Source of the DNA: Lentilactobacillus kribbianus | GTDB lineage: Bacteria; Bacillota; Bacilli; Lactobacillales; Lactobacillaceae | Direction: 5' to 3' | Assembly (NCBI RefSeq): GCF_013184075.1 | Contig: NZ_JABEQQ010000001.1 | Coordinates: 434,001-498,000, forward strand | DNA length: 64,000 bases | Shown here: positions 53,758-62,594 of the stretch, piece by piece | Position numbering within the stretch: the first letter of the stretch is position 1 | How the letters are laid out: every line of letters starts with the position of its first letter | Program-made: the position numbers and the translations under genes | The notes under the pieces: model-generated | Databases searched by the model: none | What the model was told of the DNA's origin: nothing | Seen by the model: only the letters and a program-made list of their open reading frames with translations

Positions 53758-54591
53758 TTAATTATTTTGTAACAAGGTTGCAAAGGCAGCCGTTGTCATA
53801 TTTGGAACCACTCGTTGTCGTTTTAAATTATACCATCCCTGTTGCTTAACATTAGCCATTCCTGGTTCCGTAGTAATGCCAATCTTGTAACCCGCTTGTT
53901 TCGCCAGTCGGGCCGTGGCATTATTCACCCGTCCGGCCGGATAACAAATCAATTGGGTATCTTGATGCAGTTTTTGATCTAGCCAACGTTTGGAATCAGT
54001 TAATTCTTTTTCTTGTTGCTGATCCGTTAACTCATTTAAATCCAAGTGTTTTACCGTGTGACTTTGAAATTCTACCAAATGAGTTTGACGCATTTTTTGC
54101 ACCTGTTTCAAAGTCAAATGATTATGGTGTTTAGCAAAACTAGTGATGTAATTAATAGTAGTTTTAATATGGTATTTTTTGATAATAGGTAGCGCCTTGG
54201 TGTAGTTATCTTTGTAAGCATCATCCATCGTTACCCAAACTACCTTTTTTTGTGGTAATTGGTTGGTCTTAAAGGCGCGAATGGCCTCTGCTGTAGTCAA
54301 AGTATAATAGTGGTGTTTATGTAAATAGTTCATTTGTTGCTCAAACTCAGCACTAGGAACTCGTAAACTATTACCTTGCGAAATGCTATGATACATCAAA
54401 ATCGGAATATTCACGTTTTTTTGGTATTGATGCCATGGTTTGGCTTGTGATTGTTTTTTGGGCTTAACTGGTTGCAAACTCGCTGCCTGAGTACTTGAAG
54501 AGGCAGCCGAATTACTTTTTTTCGCCTGACAACCGCTAGTTAACAACATTAAGCTCATTAGTCCCCCGACTAAAGCCCAACTAGTTTTCAT
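53758..54591 (-). CDS. Polysaccharide deacetylase lipoprotein
   Basis: A 277-residue lipoprotein with lipobox LLTSGC (Cys about residue 21), a Ser/Ala/Gln-rich linker, then a NodB-homology CE4 domain: PILMYHSI, WVTMDDAYKDN (metal and catalytic Asp), FQSHTVKHLD (H-x3-H metal ligands) and ICYPAGRVNNAT. It probably removes acetyl groups from a wall or extracellular polysaccharide outside the membrane, similar to IcaB/PgaB-type enzymes. The substrate is unknown. It is 54 bases downstream of the GTPase gene's start region on the same strand and has its own AGGGGGAA ribosome site. Confidence 0.88.
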   Translation of the reverse strand: MKTSWALVGGLMSLMLLTSGCQAKKSNSAASSSTQAASLQPVKPKKQSQAKPWHQYQKNVNIPILMYHSISQGNSLRVPSAEFEQQMNYLHKHHYYTLTTAEAIRAFKTNQLPQKKVVWVTMDDAYKDNYTKALPIIKKYHIKTTINYITSFAKHHNHLTLKQVQKMRQTHLVEFQSHTVKHLDLNELTDQQQEKELTDSKRWLDQKLHQDTQLICYPAGRVNNATARLAKQAGYKIGITTEPGMANVKQQGWYNLKRQRVVPNMTTAAFATLLQNN

Positions 54592-54676
54592 AGATAATTC
54601 CCCCTTGATTATTCCCTTTTAATATAACATAACTTTCCAACAAACAAATCGAATAGTATGTGCTTACGTTTTTATT

Positions 54677-55495
54677 TTAAAGTCCCAAAACCGTCCTAGT
54701 CGCTGCCAAATCATTCATTGAAAAGATATGAATACCGTCAACTTCGTGTTGCTTTAAGTCCTCAATTTGATGCCTAGTAAATGCCAGTCCGGCCTGGCGA
54801 AAGGCCACTGGATCATCAGCGTATTGGTCGATGATCGCTTGAACCGCTGGAGTTATGGGGATATGCAAATTTTGGGTAAGGTTCTTCATCAAATGCAGAC
54901 TAGTAATTGGCAGCACTCCAGCAATTATTGGTACTTGGATTCCAATCGTGCGAGCCTGTTGAACGAAGCGGTAAAAAACGTCGTTAGCAAAAAATATTTG
55001 GGAAATCACTTGTTGCGCTCCAGCGGTCACTTTTAATTTTAGATAGTCTAAATCAACCGCTAAAGATGGGGCTTCTGGGTGTTTGGCCGGATAACCAGCG
55101 ACACTAATATCAAAGCCGCCCAGTTGCTGCAAATACTCAATTAAATCCAGCGCATGCAAAAAATCCCCCACGGGTTGATTGCCTTGCAGCGCTCCCCGGA
55201 GTGCCATAACGCGCGAAACCCGCATTGCCTTTAATTGCTGCACCATTTGTTGCACGCTGGCTTTAGTTTCGTACAGTCCTGGTAAATGGGCTACTGCTGG
55301 TAAATGAAGTTGATTTTCAATCACATCTAATGTCTGCATACTGGCTGCTTTGTTAGTTGGTGTTTGACCGGCTCCCAAGGTTACCGCTACCGTGGTTGGA
55401 TGTAATAATGGGAGTCCCGCTAGCATTTCTTGATATGCCGGTAGTTTATCCGGGCTACTGGGCGGTACGATTTCGATAGAAACGGGAATGCTCAT
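54677..55495 (-). CDS. metF: Methylenetetrahydrofolate reductase-family protein
   Basis: A 272-residue FAD/folate TIM barrel. It begins PVSIEIVPPSSPDKLPAY (folate-site Glu), then VAVTLGAGQTPTNKAA, VMALRGALQGNQPVGDF and AGAQQVISQIFFANDVFYRF, all in MTHFR order. It should reduce 5,10-methylene-THF to 5-methyl-THF for methionine synthesis. No metE, metH or other methionine gene lies next to it, so its use is unclear. AAGGAGC precedes the ATG. Confidence 0.88.
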   Translation of the reverse strand: MSIPVSIEIVPPSSPDKLPAYQEMLAGLPLLHPTTVAVTLGAGQTPTNKAASMQTLDVIENQLHLPAVAHLPGLYETKASVQQMVQQLKAMRVSRVMALRGALQGNQPVGDFLHALDLIEYLQQLGGFDISVAGYPAKHPEAPSLAVDLDYLKLKVTAGAQQVISQIFFANDVFYRFVQQARTIGIQVPIIAGVLPITSLHLMKNLTQNLHIPITPAVQAIIDQYADDPVAFRQAGLAFTRHQIEDLKQHEVDGIHIFSMNDLAATRTVLGL

Positions 55496-55663
55496 GGTAA
55501 GATGCTCCTTTCACATAAGATACTATTGTTAATTATAGCTTAATTCAGCGCGATTATAAGCCGCACTAATTAAATAGTAGTTAACACCCCTGCTTGTTTT
55601 TATTTTTCCACGCGTTAAAATTACACTTACAAATAGTTATTAAAGATAAGAGGAGGTTCTCTA

Positions 55664-56311
55664 ATGCAACCCACTGATTTATTAACTCAACGACATTCTA
55701 CCCGGCGCTTTACCAACCAACCTGTACCCTTGGATTTATTAAAGACCATCATCACTGAAGCCCAACGGAGCCCTTCTTGGGAAAATACCCAACCCTGGAA
55801 ATTATACTTAGCCGTGGGGCAAACAGCTGCTAAGATCAGAAACAGTCACGCCGCTCACGCCCAAGCTCATGACAAGAGTTGGACAGAAGTGGTCCCACCC
55901 AAAGAATGGGCCGCTCATCCCCAAGCCAATATGGATCAGTGGAGTCAAGACCTCAAGTCTCAATTAAGTGCCCCTGATGTGGACGATTTTATGCAAGCCC
56001 AAGGCCAATTATTTGATGCTCCAGCCATTTTATACATCACTATCCCTAAAGATGCTTCGAGTTATTCCGTTTATGATGCTGGAGGCTTTGGTAACAGCCT
56101 CGTCTTAGCCGCTTATAATCACGGCGTAGATTCAGTCACTGCCTATGAATTCATCCGGTTTCCGGCCGAGGTGCGCGAACAGTTTGCGATACCAGCTGAT
56201 GAATCGCTATTGATTGGCATTGGTCTGGGGTATGCCACCAACTCTAAGGTAAACAAATTTCAGACTCAGCGGGAACCATTAGCTGATATTTTACAAATTA
56301 GTGGTCAATAA
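55664..56311 (+). CDS. Nitroreductase family protein (second copy)
   Basis: A 215-residue FMN oxidoreductase starting LLTQRHSTRRFTNQPV, with PSWENTQPWKLYLAVG and the C-terminal LIGIGLGYATNSKVN. It is a clear paralogue of the protein at 9822-10472, sharing the same domain layout, including a central helical insertion before APAILYITIPKDASSYSVYDAGGF-type sequence. Substrate unknown. AGAGGAGG precedes the ATG and a terminator follows. Confidence 0.88.
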   Translation: MQPTDLLTQRHSTRRFTNQPVPLDLLKTIITEAQRSPSWENTQPWKLYLAVGQTAAKIRNSHAAHAQAHDKSWTEVVPPKEWAAHPQANMDQWSQDLKSQLSAPDVDDFMQAQGQLFDAPAILYITIPKDASSYSVYDAGGFGNSLVLAAYNHGVDSVTAYEFIRFPAEVREQFAIPADESLLIGIGLGYATNSKVNKFQTQREPLADILQISGQ

Positions 56312-56356
56312 AAAAGAACCAGTGACTAGCTCTTGGGCTAATGACTGGTTCTTTTA
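56311..56356 (+). terminator. Terminator of the second nitroreductase gene
   Basis: AAAGAACCAGTCACT-like arm (AAGAACCAGTGACTAGC) pairs with GCTAATGACTGGTTCTT with one bulge, followed by TTATG. Confidence 0.8.
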
Positions 56357-56424
56357 TGGTATCTAATACTTGCTTATGGTAAATCATTACCAGCCATAAT
56401 ATCCCTCTCATAAATTTGGCAAAC

Positions 56425-56457
56425 AAAAAAAGGTCGATTACTGCTCATCGACCTTTC
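56425..56457 (-). terminator. Terminator of the YxeA-like gene
   Basis: On the minus strand AAAGGTCGATGAG pairs with AATCGACCTTT around CAGT, followed by a TTTTG tail. Confidence 0.85.
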
Positions 56458-56462
56458 TCTGA

Positions 56463-56846
56463 TTATTTTTGATTTAATTTGTCCTTCACTGCATCCGGTA
56501 CCTTATCTTTACTTACGTAATTAGGGCCCTTGACCACGCGCTTGTCTGAAATTTCTGCCTTTACCGTTGCATTAGGGGTAAATGGCTTAGGATCAGATCC
56601 CATCACTTCGTATGGTAGGGTTTCGGTTTTACCATCTGTTCGCACAAAATGCAGCTTATAAGAATAGGAATAGGAATCAGCAACCTTCTTACCATTATCA
56701 TCGACCGTGGCTTCGCGCTTAGGTACTTGATTAGGAATTACCGCATAGGCGGGATGTCCTTGATAAGTTTGGGTATAATACTGCCAGCCAAAGTAACCAC
56801 CAACAGCTAATATTAAAAGTGCAATAAGCGAAATAATTTTTTTCAT
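56463..56846 (-). CDS. YxeA-family exported protein (DUF1093)
   Basis: A 127-residue protein with an N-terminal membrane/signal helix (KKIISLIALLILAVGGYFGW) and a small beta-rich DUF1093 domain (YAVIPNQVPKREATVDDNG ... YSYSYKLHFVRTDGK). The family forms an OB-like fold and its function is unknown; relatives sit near bacteriocin or stress genes. GGAGGG precedes the ATG. Monocistronic. Confidence 0.82.
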   Translation of the reverse strand: MKKIISLIALLILAVGGYFGWQYYTQTYQGHPAYAVIPNQVPKREATVDDNGKKVADSYSYSYKLHFVRTDGKTETLPYEVMGSDPKPFTPNATVKAEISDKRVVKGPNYVSKDKVPDAVKDKLNQK

Positions 56847-56976
56847 AATTTTAACCCTCCATCTTTAAAAATAATTGTAGCATACATTTTTCTGGAGTCT
56901 TAGCAAAAGAACTTCCAAAATTAAAAATAGTTCATAATGGTATAATAAGTGCCAAGATCATTCTTCGGAGGTTATC

Positions 56977-58092
56977 ATGAGCTTTTATCTTATGCCCGTC
57001 ATCACTGCAATTATTTTGTTCCCGCTTGCGGCCTTTTTATTAAGTATTCCGTATGCTGCTTGGCAATATCATGTTTATGGTTCCATTTCTAAATTTAAAC
57101 TACTCATCGTTTTTAGCTTCATCTTTTATTTATTATGTGCTTATTTTTTAATTATTCTACCACTGCCCGATAAAAATTTTGTCGCGCATTTGCGTACCCC
57201 TTGGTGCCAACTAGTCCCCTTTAACGCGCTCCACTACTTTATTACTCACACCAGCTGGCGCCCGCTAGAATTCAGCACTTATTTAACTGCCTTCAAGCAA
57301 AATGCCTTTATTCAACCGTTCTTTAACCTCGTTTTAACAATTCCTTTGGGCGTTTATCTACGTTATTTGACTAAATGGTCCTTGCCAAAAATTATTTTAG
57401 CTAGTTTTTTACTTTCCCTCTTTTTTGAATTAACTCAACTAAGTGGCCTTTATTTCATCTATCCCCGTCCTTATCGCTTGTTTGACGTTGATGATTTAAT
57501 TTTAAATACCAGCGGGGGCGTTTTCGGTTACCTGCTCGAACCAATGCTAACTAAATTATTTCCTTCTATTGATCAATTAAATCAATTAGAAAGAAACGAT
57601 CGCGATACCGCCAGCTTTTGGCGCCGACTGACCGCTTTGACGGTGGATTTGCTTATTTTCAATCTGGGCTTTGATCTGCTAGCCCTCCTGAATCCTAATT
57701 GGGGCCTGACTAACTTGAGTAGTTTTATCGTGGGGGTCAGTCTTTATTTTATCGCCTTACCTTATTACTGGCAGGGAGCCACCCTGGGGAAACGGTTAGT
57801 CAAAATTAAGTTAGTCAACGCCGATGAAACTCCCATTAAGTTACCAGCGCTCATTAGTCGCCAAATATGGTTACATGGCTTGGGGTTAGCTAATCTTCAT
57901 TACCTTATGCCAACCATCTACCAACATTTCACAGCAGCTCACCAGCAATATCGGGTCTTTTACCTCCTGATTTTTATTATCGCAATCCTAGTTTTAGGCT
58001 TATTTTTCATCAATGCCGTGATTTTAATTATTAATAAAAAACGACGGATATTTTATGAATATCTCACTCACACCAAAGAAATTGGTTATTAA
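56977..58092 (+). CDS. VanZ-RDD fusion membrane protein
   Basis: A 371-residue protein with an N-terminal VanZ-like domain (about 35-200: YFLIILPLPD, NLVLTIPLGVYLRY, FFELTQLSGLYF, RLFDVDDLILNTSGGVFGY). A C-terminal RDD domain follows (about 210-350: RRLTALTVDLLIF, GATLGKRLVKIKLV). The VanZ domain is named for a protein affecting teicoplanin susceptibility, but most members are uncharacterised. The fusion occurs in lactobacilli. CGGAGG precedes the ATG. Confidence 0.85.
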   Translation: MSFYLMPVITAIILFPLAAFLLSIPYAAWQYHVYGSISKFKLLIVFSFIFYLLCAYFLIILPLPDKNFVAHLRTPWCQLVPFNALHYFITHTSWRPLEFSTYLTAFKQNAFIQPFFNLVLTIPLGVYLRYLTKWSLPKIILASFLLSLFFELTQLSGLYFIYPRPYRLFDVDDLILNTSGGVFGYLLEPMLTKLFPSIDQLNQLERNDRDTASFWRRLTALTVDLLIFNLGFDLLALLNPNWGLTNLSSFIVGVSLYFIALPYYWQGATLGKRLVKIKLVNADETPIKLPALISRQIWLHGLGLANLHYLMPTIYQHFTAAHQQYRVFYLLIFIIAILVLGLFFINAVILIINKKRRIFYEYLTHTKEIGY

Positions 58093-58158
58093 TTAGCTTG
58101 TAAAAAGTAAGTAGTAGTGGTATTTTAAAACTACTTTATTAATAGGAAGTGACGGTAA

Positions 58159-58476
58159 ATGGTGATGCGTGATCTTAATTTCGATACTAAAGTCGGACTT
58201 AAAATCTTAGCCCAGCGCTGGTATGCAGTCTTGTTGATTCAACTTCAGTCCACTCACATTGATTTTATGACCATTAGAAACCAAGTCCGTGGCCTCTCCA
58301 CACTGCACCTGCTTACGACCTTGGTGGAATTAGAACAAATGGGCTTGGTGGCGGCTAACGACCATTACCAATATCAATTAACCGCGGCGGGCCTAAAAGC
58401 CCAAGAGTTACTCCGCCAAATCACGGTATTGGGCCATCATGAATTAAATCAACTAAGCGGCCGTTGGAGCTTATAA
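58159..58476 (+). CDS. Small winged-helix regulator (HxlR-like)
   Basis: A 105-residue protein whose whole length fits one winged-helix domain. GLKILAQRWYAVLLIQLQ matches the HxlR first helices, LSTLHLLTTLVELEQMGLV the recognition helix, and YQYQLTAAGLKAQELLRQI the wing and last helix. HxlR regulators normally have an N-terminal Cys that senses electrophiles, but none is present here. Its target is unknown; the convergent isochorismatase-like gene is one candidate. Confidence 0.65.
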   Translation: MVMRDLNFDTKVGLKILAQRWYAVLLIQLQSTHIDFMTIRNQVRGLSTLHLLTTLVELEQMGLVAANDHYQYQLTAAGLKAQELLRQITVLGHHELNQLSGRWSL

Positions 58477-58511
58477 AAAAAGATTAAGTCTAAAGACTTA
58501 ATCTTTTTATT
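58474..58511. terminator. Bidirectional terminator
   Basis: AAAAAGATTAAGTCT pairs with AGACTTAATCTTTTT across AA. It sits between two convergent genes. Confidence 0.9.
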
Positions 58512-58513
58512 AT

Positions 58514-59152
58514 TTATCTAACTTTTAAAAACGAACCAGCGTCCAATAAAATCTTAGAATATCCCGGTACGGTGGCTTTATTAATATCGTAATTACGTTG
58601 AAATTCACAAGCTAGTTGCGGAATGGAAGTCATTTGGGCTCCCTTAACTTGCATCCGCATAATCGCTGCATTGTGCGCATCAACTGACGAACCGGCCACA
58701 CAATCTAGCACGGGATACACTTCATAGCCTTCTTTTAACGCATCCAAAGTCGGAAATGAAAGGCAGGCTTCTGTCCAAAGGGCCGCAATGATTAATTTTT
58801 TACGGCCGGTAGCATGAACGGCATCGTAAAAGTTTTTGTCTTCCCAAGCATTAATAGACATCCGATCATAAACGTTAATGTCACCAAAAGCTTCTCTTAA
58901 AGCTGGAAATGATGGTTCATTCCCACCAGAAGTAACGTTAACTGTCGAAGCAATCACGGGTACGTTGTATAGTTTTCCTAATTCTACCAAATCAACGACG
59001 TTGCGCATGATTTTGGCAGTGTTAGCTGATTCTTGGGTGAGCAACTGCGTTGGTTGATAATCAATTACCGCAATCACTGAATTTTCTGGATCAATTAAAT
59101 TATCTTCCTTAGAATCCCGTAACTTCATACTATTTGGCTTAATCAGTGGCAT
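58514..59152 (-). CDS. Isochorismatase-family cysteine hydrolase (YcaC-like)
   Basis: A 212-residue hydrolase. The catalytic Asp is in AVIDYQPTQLL, the Lys in RKKLIIAALW and the Cys in LWTEACLSFPTLDALKEGYEVYPVLDC, in family order. The sequence and WTEAC context resemble YcaC-like hydrolases of unknown substrate rather than nicotinamidases. It is a single gene with AGGGGGAA before the ATG. The 59153-59401 region upstream holds AT-rich DNA with no gene seen. Confidence 0.87.
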   Translation of the reverse strand: MPLIKPNSMKLRDSKEDNLIDPENSVIAVIDYQPTQLLTQESANTAKIMRNVVDLVELGKLYNVPVIASTVNVTSGGNEPSFPALREAFGDINVYDRMSINAWEDKNFYDAVHATGRKKLIIAALWTEACLSFPTLDALKEGYEVYPVLDCVAGSSVDAHNAAIMRMQVKGAQMTSIPQLACEFQRNYDINKATVPGYSKILLDAGSFLKVR

Positions 59153-59401
59153 AAATAAATTCCCCCTAAAATATTTATATGTAATCTATGGAACACTCAC
59201 AGAATAAATTGGCCGGCAGTTAAAGTCAACGAAAGCGACTTACTAAACGATATTAACTAATGCCCCTTATCCTAAATGACAAATATGGCACACATTACTC
59301 TAAACGAAACATTCGCCTCAAAGTTGTAAATTCAGCAAAACTGCTTCGTAACATTGATGCCGTAAGATAAGCATATAAATTTGAGAAATGAGGAATTAAT
59401 T

Positions 59402-59935
59402 TTGAAACTTTCATTACGATTAACTTTACTAGCAACTATGGGCTTGATGGGCGCCACTATCGCTACTACTGATACAGCCAGTGCCGATACTTACACTAAC
59501 TATAATGGTCAAGCAACTACTCAAACCTATAACTACAATTATGCAAACTCAACCACTACTAACCAAACTGATGCTACTAGCGGGGTTGTCAGTTATGCTA
59601 AAAAATTGGCTAACATGAACATCCCTTATGTTTGGGGCGGAGCCAGCTTAAGTGGCATGGATTGTTCTGGTTTAACTGCTTACGTTTACCAACATGCGGC
59701 GGGCATTAACCTAGCTCATAATACCGTTGCCCAAGAAAGCCAAGTGACTTACAAGAGTGTTAGCCAAGCTCAACCTGGTGATTTATTATTCTGGGGTAGC
59801 AAGGGCGCTTCATATCACGTCGCCATTTACATTGGTAACAACCAATATGTGGCCGCACCACAACCAGGTCAAAATGTAGAAGTAGAAACCATCAATGCTG
59901 CCTTCATGCCAAGCTTTGCTGGCCAAGTTAAATAA
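59402..59935 (+). CDS. Secreted NlpC/P60 cell-wall hydrolase
   Basis: A 177-residue exported peptidase. The signal peptide is KLSLRLTLLATMGLMGATIA, with cleavage near TASADT. A short Tyr/Asn/Thr-rich linker leads to an NlpC/P60 domain (about 70-177): YVWGGASLSGMDCSGLTAYVYQ (Cys nucleophile), YHVAIYIG (His) and AAPQPGQNV. It cuts D-Glu-diaminopimelate/lysine peptide bonds in the wall. The TTG at 59402 after GAGGAA is the best start; an upstream TTG at 59381 would put charged residues before the signal. Confidence 0.92.
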   Translation: MKLSLRLTLLATMGLMGATIATTDTASADTYTNYNGQATTQTYNYNYANSTTTNQTDATSGVVSYAKKLANMNIPYVWGGASLSGMDCSGLTAYVYQHAAGINLAHNTVAQESQVTYKSVSQAQPGDLLFWGSKGASYHVAIYIGNNQYVAAPQPGQNVEVETINAAFMPSFAGQVK

Positions 59936-59943
59936 TTAATTGT

Positions 59944-59970
59944 AAAAGTCGGTTATGACCGACTTTTTTT
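59944..59970 (+). terminator. Terminator of the NlpC/P60 gene
   Basis: AAAGTCGGT pairs with ACCGACTTT around TATG, followed by TTTT. Confidence 0.85.
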
Positions 59971-60053
59971 GTGGTTAAATTTAAATGTGATAAGATAATA
60001 ACTATCATATTATGTAACTTTATAATCAATTAAACTCGTAAGGAGATTCATTC

Positions 60054-60770
60054 ATGACCTGGTTCATCCTCATTATTGCCGCTTTTTTAGGCGCCCTAGT
60101 TCAAGGTCTCACTGGTTTTGGTTCCGTCATCATCATGATGATTTTTTTACCATCTATTTTACCAATGACTCAAGCAGCCGGAATCGGTGGCGTCATTATG
60201 TTCAGCAGTGTGTTAACCCTCACTATTCGTTATCGTCACGAATTTAAGCTCAAACGAGTACTGCCACCGTTTATCGTTTACGCAGCCGTTGCCACTTGGT
60301 CCGTTCATCTTAGTAGCGTGTTAGATACCCATGTTTTGCGCTTAATGCTAGGAGGGTTACTGGTAGCATTATGCCTTTACTTTACCTTTTCCAAAACTGC
60401 TGGCAGTCAAAAATATCCTTTATGGATTTCTCTAATTTTCATGATTATTTCCGGTTTTTTTAACGGTCTTTTTGGTATTGGTGGCCCCTTAATGGCGCTT
60501 TATTTCTTATCATTATCTAAATCCATGCCGGATTATTTGGGTAATATTCAAGGATTTTTCTTAATTGATGCTATTTATATCACTGCCATTCGAGTCTTTA
60601 ACGGTATCTTAGGTACGACTGAAGTCCCAGCAATCATTGTTGGGATGATTGCGGCTACGTTGGGAACTATCGTAGCTACTCGGCTATCAACTCGATGGAA
60701 CTTAGAAACATTAAAACCCCTGATTTATGGTTTTATTGGACTGAGCGGAATATATTATCTTTTCTTCTAA
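60054..60770 (+). CDS. TauE/SafE-family sulfite/organic anion exporter
   Basis: A 238-residue membrane protein with about eight helices in two related halves: FLGALVQGLTGFGSVIIMM and ISGFFNGLFGIGGPLMALYFLS are the twin glycine-rich signature loops. Family members export sulfite, sulfoacetate or similar anions, or are uncharacterised. AAGGAGA precedes the ATG. A terminator follows. Confidence 0.87.
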   Translation: MTWFILIIAAFLGALVQGLTGFGSVIIMMIFLPSILPMTQAAGIGGVIMFSSVLTLTIRYRHEFKLKRVLPPFIVYAAVATWSVHLSSVLDTHVLRLMLGGLLVALCLYFTFSKTAGSQKYPLWISLIFMIISGFFNGLFGIGGPLMALYFLSLSKSMPDYLGNIQGFFLIDAIYITAIRVFNGILGTTEVPAIIVGMIAATLGTIVATRLSTRWNLETLKPLIYGFIGLSGIYYLFF

Positions 60771-60775
60771 ATACT

Positions 60776-60828
60776 AAAAAAGGAATACAATCAAAGCCTA
60801 TAAATAGCTTTGATTGTATTCCTTTTTT
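60776..60828. terminator. Bidirectional terminator
   Basis: AAAAAAGGAATACAATCAAAGC pairs, apart from the inner bases, with GCTTTGATTGTATTCCTTTTTT. It ends both the exporter transcript and the convergent opuA transcript. Confidence 0.93.
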
Positions 60829-61732
60829 ATTTGTTCTTCAAATCTTCAATCGAATTAATATTAGTCATATACTTAGGTACTGCTAAGCCGACTCGTGCCC
60901 CCTTTAAATTAGGACCCAAATCGACAAACTTACCTTGATAGTCATGATAATACTTGGCGGACGTAGTCGGTAACCAAGCTGCCACTTGAGCATCGGCAAC
61001 ATTGGTAGCAATGGAAGCCCACATTGGTTGCATTTCCATCGCTTGGGTAGTGACATTATAGCCTAAGCCACGAAGAACTTCCGCTACTACATTAGTTGAA
61101 GCAATTTCGGAATCCCAAGCTACATAAGTTAGTTTAATAGTTGTTTTTCCAGTTACTTTGCTAATTCCTTTGGTCCAAGTATGAACCTTATCCGGATTAG
61201 CTTTAAGCCACTCTTGAGCTGCTTTTTGTGGATCTTTACCGTTATTAATTTGCATCATTACTTGAGACATTTCTGCTGGCGTCCAGTTAAAGCGATCCAA
61301 CATTTCATAAGCTTGTGGTTGATCCTTTTGTAATCCTTTACGCACAATAGTATGAATACTTTCAGTTTTACCATAAACTTGCTTGGGATCTTTTAAAAAT
61401 TTGATTGGATATTTAGTAAACATCCAGTGTGGTTGCCACCCGGTAATCACAATTGGTTGTTGGTGCTTAATAGCTTTATCCAAAGTACTAGTCATTGCAG
61501 CTGTCGAACTAGTTTGTAATTGCCAGTTATTTTGAGCCAGTCCGTATTGAGTTAATGCTGTTTGAGTAGAGGCCATGATGCCAGCACCTGCATCAATTCC
61601 CGTAATGGTGTAATTAATTTGAGATCCCAACTTTTGCTTAGCATTATACTTAGGAGCTTCAGTGCTACAACCACTCAGCAGAAGGACTAACGTTAAAACG
61701 ACTGGTAATAAAAAGGTCAATTTCTTTTTCAC
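60827..61732 (-). CDS. opuAC: Glycine betaine/choline-type ABC transporter binding lipoprotein
   Basis: A 301-residue lipoprotein with lipobox VLLLSGC and a mature OpuAC-type type II binding domain (INYTITGIDAGAGIMASTQTAL ... GWQPHWMFTKYPIKFL). The aromatic residues of the PHWMF segment suit a quaternary ammonium ligand. It delivers glycine betaine or a related osmolyte to the permease. Last gene of the three-gene operon, 10 bases after the permease gene. Confidence 0.92.
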   Translation of the reverse strand: MKKKLTFLLPVVLTLVLLLSGCSTEAPKYNAKQKLGSQINYTITGIDAGAGIMASTQTALTQYGLAQNNWQLQTSSTAAMTSTLDKAIKHQQPIVITGWQPHWMFTKYPIKFLKDPKQVYGKTESIHTIVRKGLQKDQPQAYEMLDRFNWTPAEMSQVMMQINNGKDPQKAAQEWLKANPDKVHTWTKGISKVTGKTTIKLTYVAWDSEIASTNVVAEVLRGLGYNVTTQAMEMQPMWASIATNVADAQVAAWLPTTSAKYYHDYQGKFVDLGPNLKGARVGLAVPKYMTNINSIEDLKNK

Positions 61733-61742
61733 GCTCGTCCTC

Positions 61743-62594
61743 CTATTTATTTTTGCTCTGAGATTTATTGAAGGCTTGCGTTACCCGGTCAAGAATAATT
61801 GCCAACACAACAATAGCAAAACCAGCGGTAAAACCACTACCAGCATCATTACGTCCTACGGCAAAGTACACTTGAGTACCCAATCCCATTGCCCCAATCA
61901 TTGAGGCAATTACTACCATAGATAGAGATAACATCATACTTTGATTGACCCCAGCCATAATAGTAGACTTAGCAATTGGTAGTTGCACTTGAGTCAGCGT
62001 CTGCCAACTAGTAGAGCCAAATGAATTGGCAGCTTCTATCAGGTCTTCTGGCACTTGACGAATTCCCAAGTTAGTCATTCTTACAGTTGGAGGCATCGCA
62101 AAAATAACTGATGCAACTACTCCTGGAGCCATCCCAATTCCAAAGAATGCAACCGCAGGAATCAAATAAACAAAGGCTGGCATTGTCTGCATAAAATCTA
62201 AAATCGGATTGACAATCGTTTTAACTTTATTGCTTTTAGCCATCCAAATCCCTAACGGAATTCCAATTACAATCGCAATTAAACTAGAAGTTAGTACTAA
62301 CGTAAGGGTTTGAGTCATATCTCGCCAATATCCTTGATTGGCAATATACCAAAATCCCAGCACTTCTAAAATTATTAAACTCCATTTTTGTTTATTGCGG
62401 TTAGCATACAAAGTAATAGCCACAATTATTACCACAAATAACCATGCTGGTAATAAATCAAATAACCATTGAAATGAATTAATAATGGCATTTAAGAAAT
62501 TAGTGATTCCTTGAAAGAAACCTTCAAATTGAGTTAACCAATTAACAAATTCATTAACCCATTTTGCAAGTGGCAACTTAGGTAAATTAAACAT
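61743..62594 (-). CDS. opuAB: Glycine betaine/choline-type ABC transporter permease
   Basis: A 283-residue permease with about six or seven helices and the ATPase-docking loop LGIRQVPEDLIEAANSFGSTSWQTLTQVQLP. Length and start resemble ProW/OpuAB. Its start overlaps the end of the ATPase gene by 8 bases, implying coupled translation. Confidence 0.92.
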   Translation of the reverse strand: MFNLPKLPLAKWVNEFVNWLTQFEGFFQGITNFLNAIINSFQWLFDLLPAWLFVVIIVAITLYANRNKQKWSLIILEVLGFWYIANQGYWRDMTQTLTLVLTSSLIAIVIGIPLGIWMAKSNKVKTIVNPILDFMQTMPAFVYLIPAVAFFGIGMAPGVVASVIFAMPPTVRMTNLGIRQVPEDLIEAANSFGSTSWQTLTQVQLPIAKSTIMAGVNQSMMLSLSMVVIASMIGAMGLGTQVYFAVGRNDAGSGFTAGFAIVVLAIILDRVTQAFNKSQSKNK

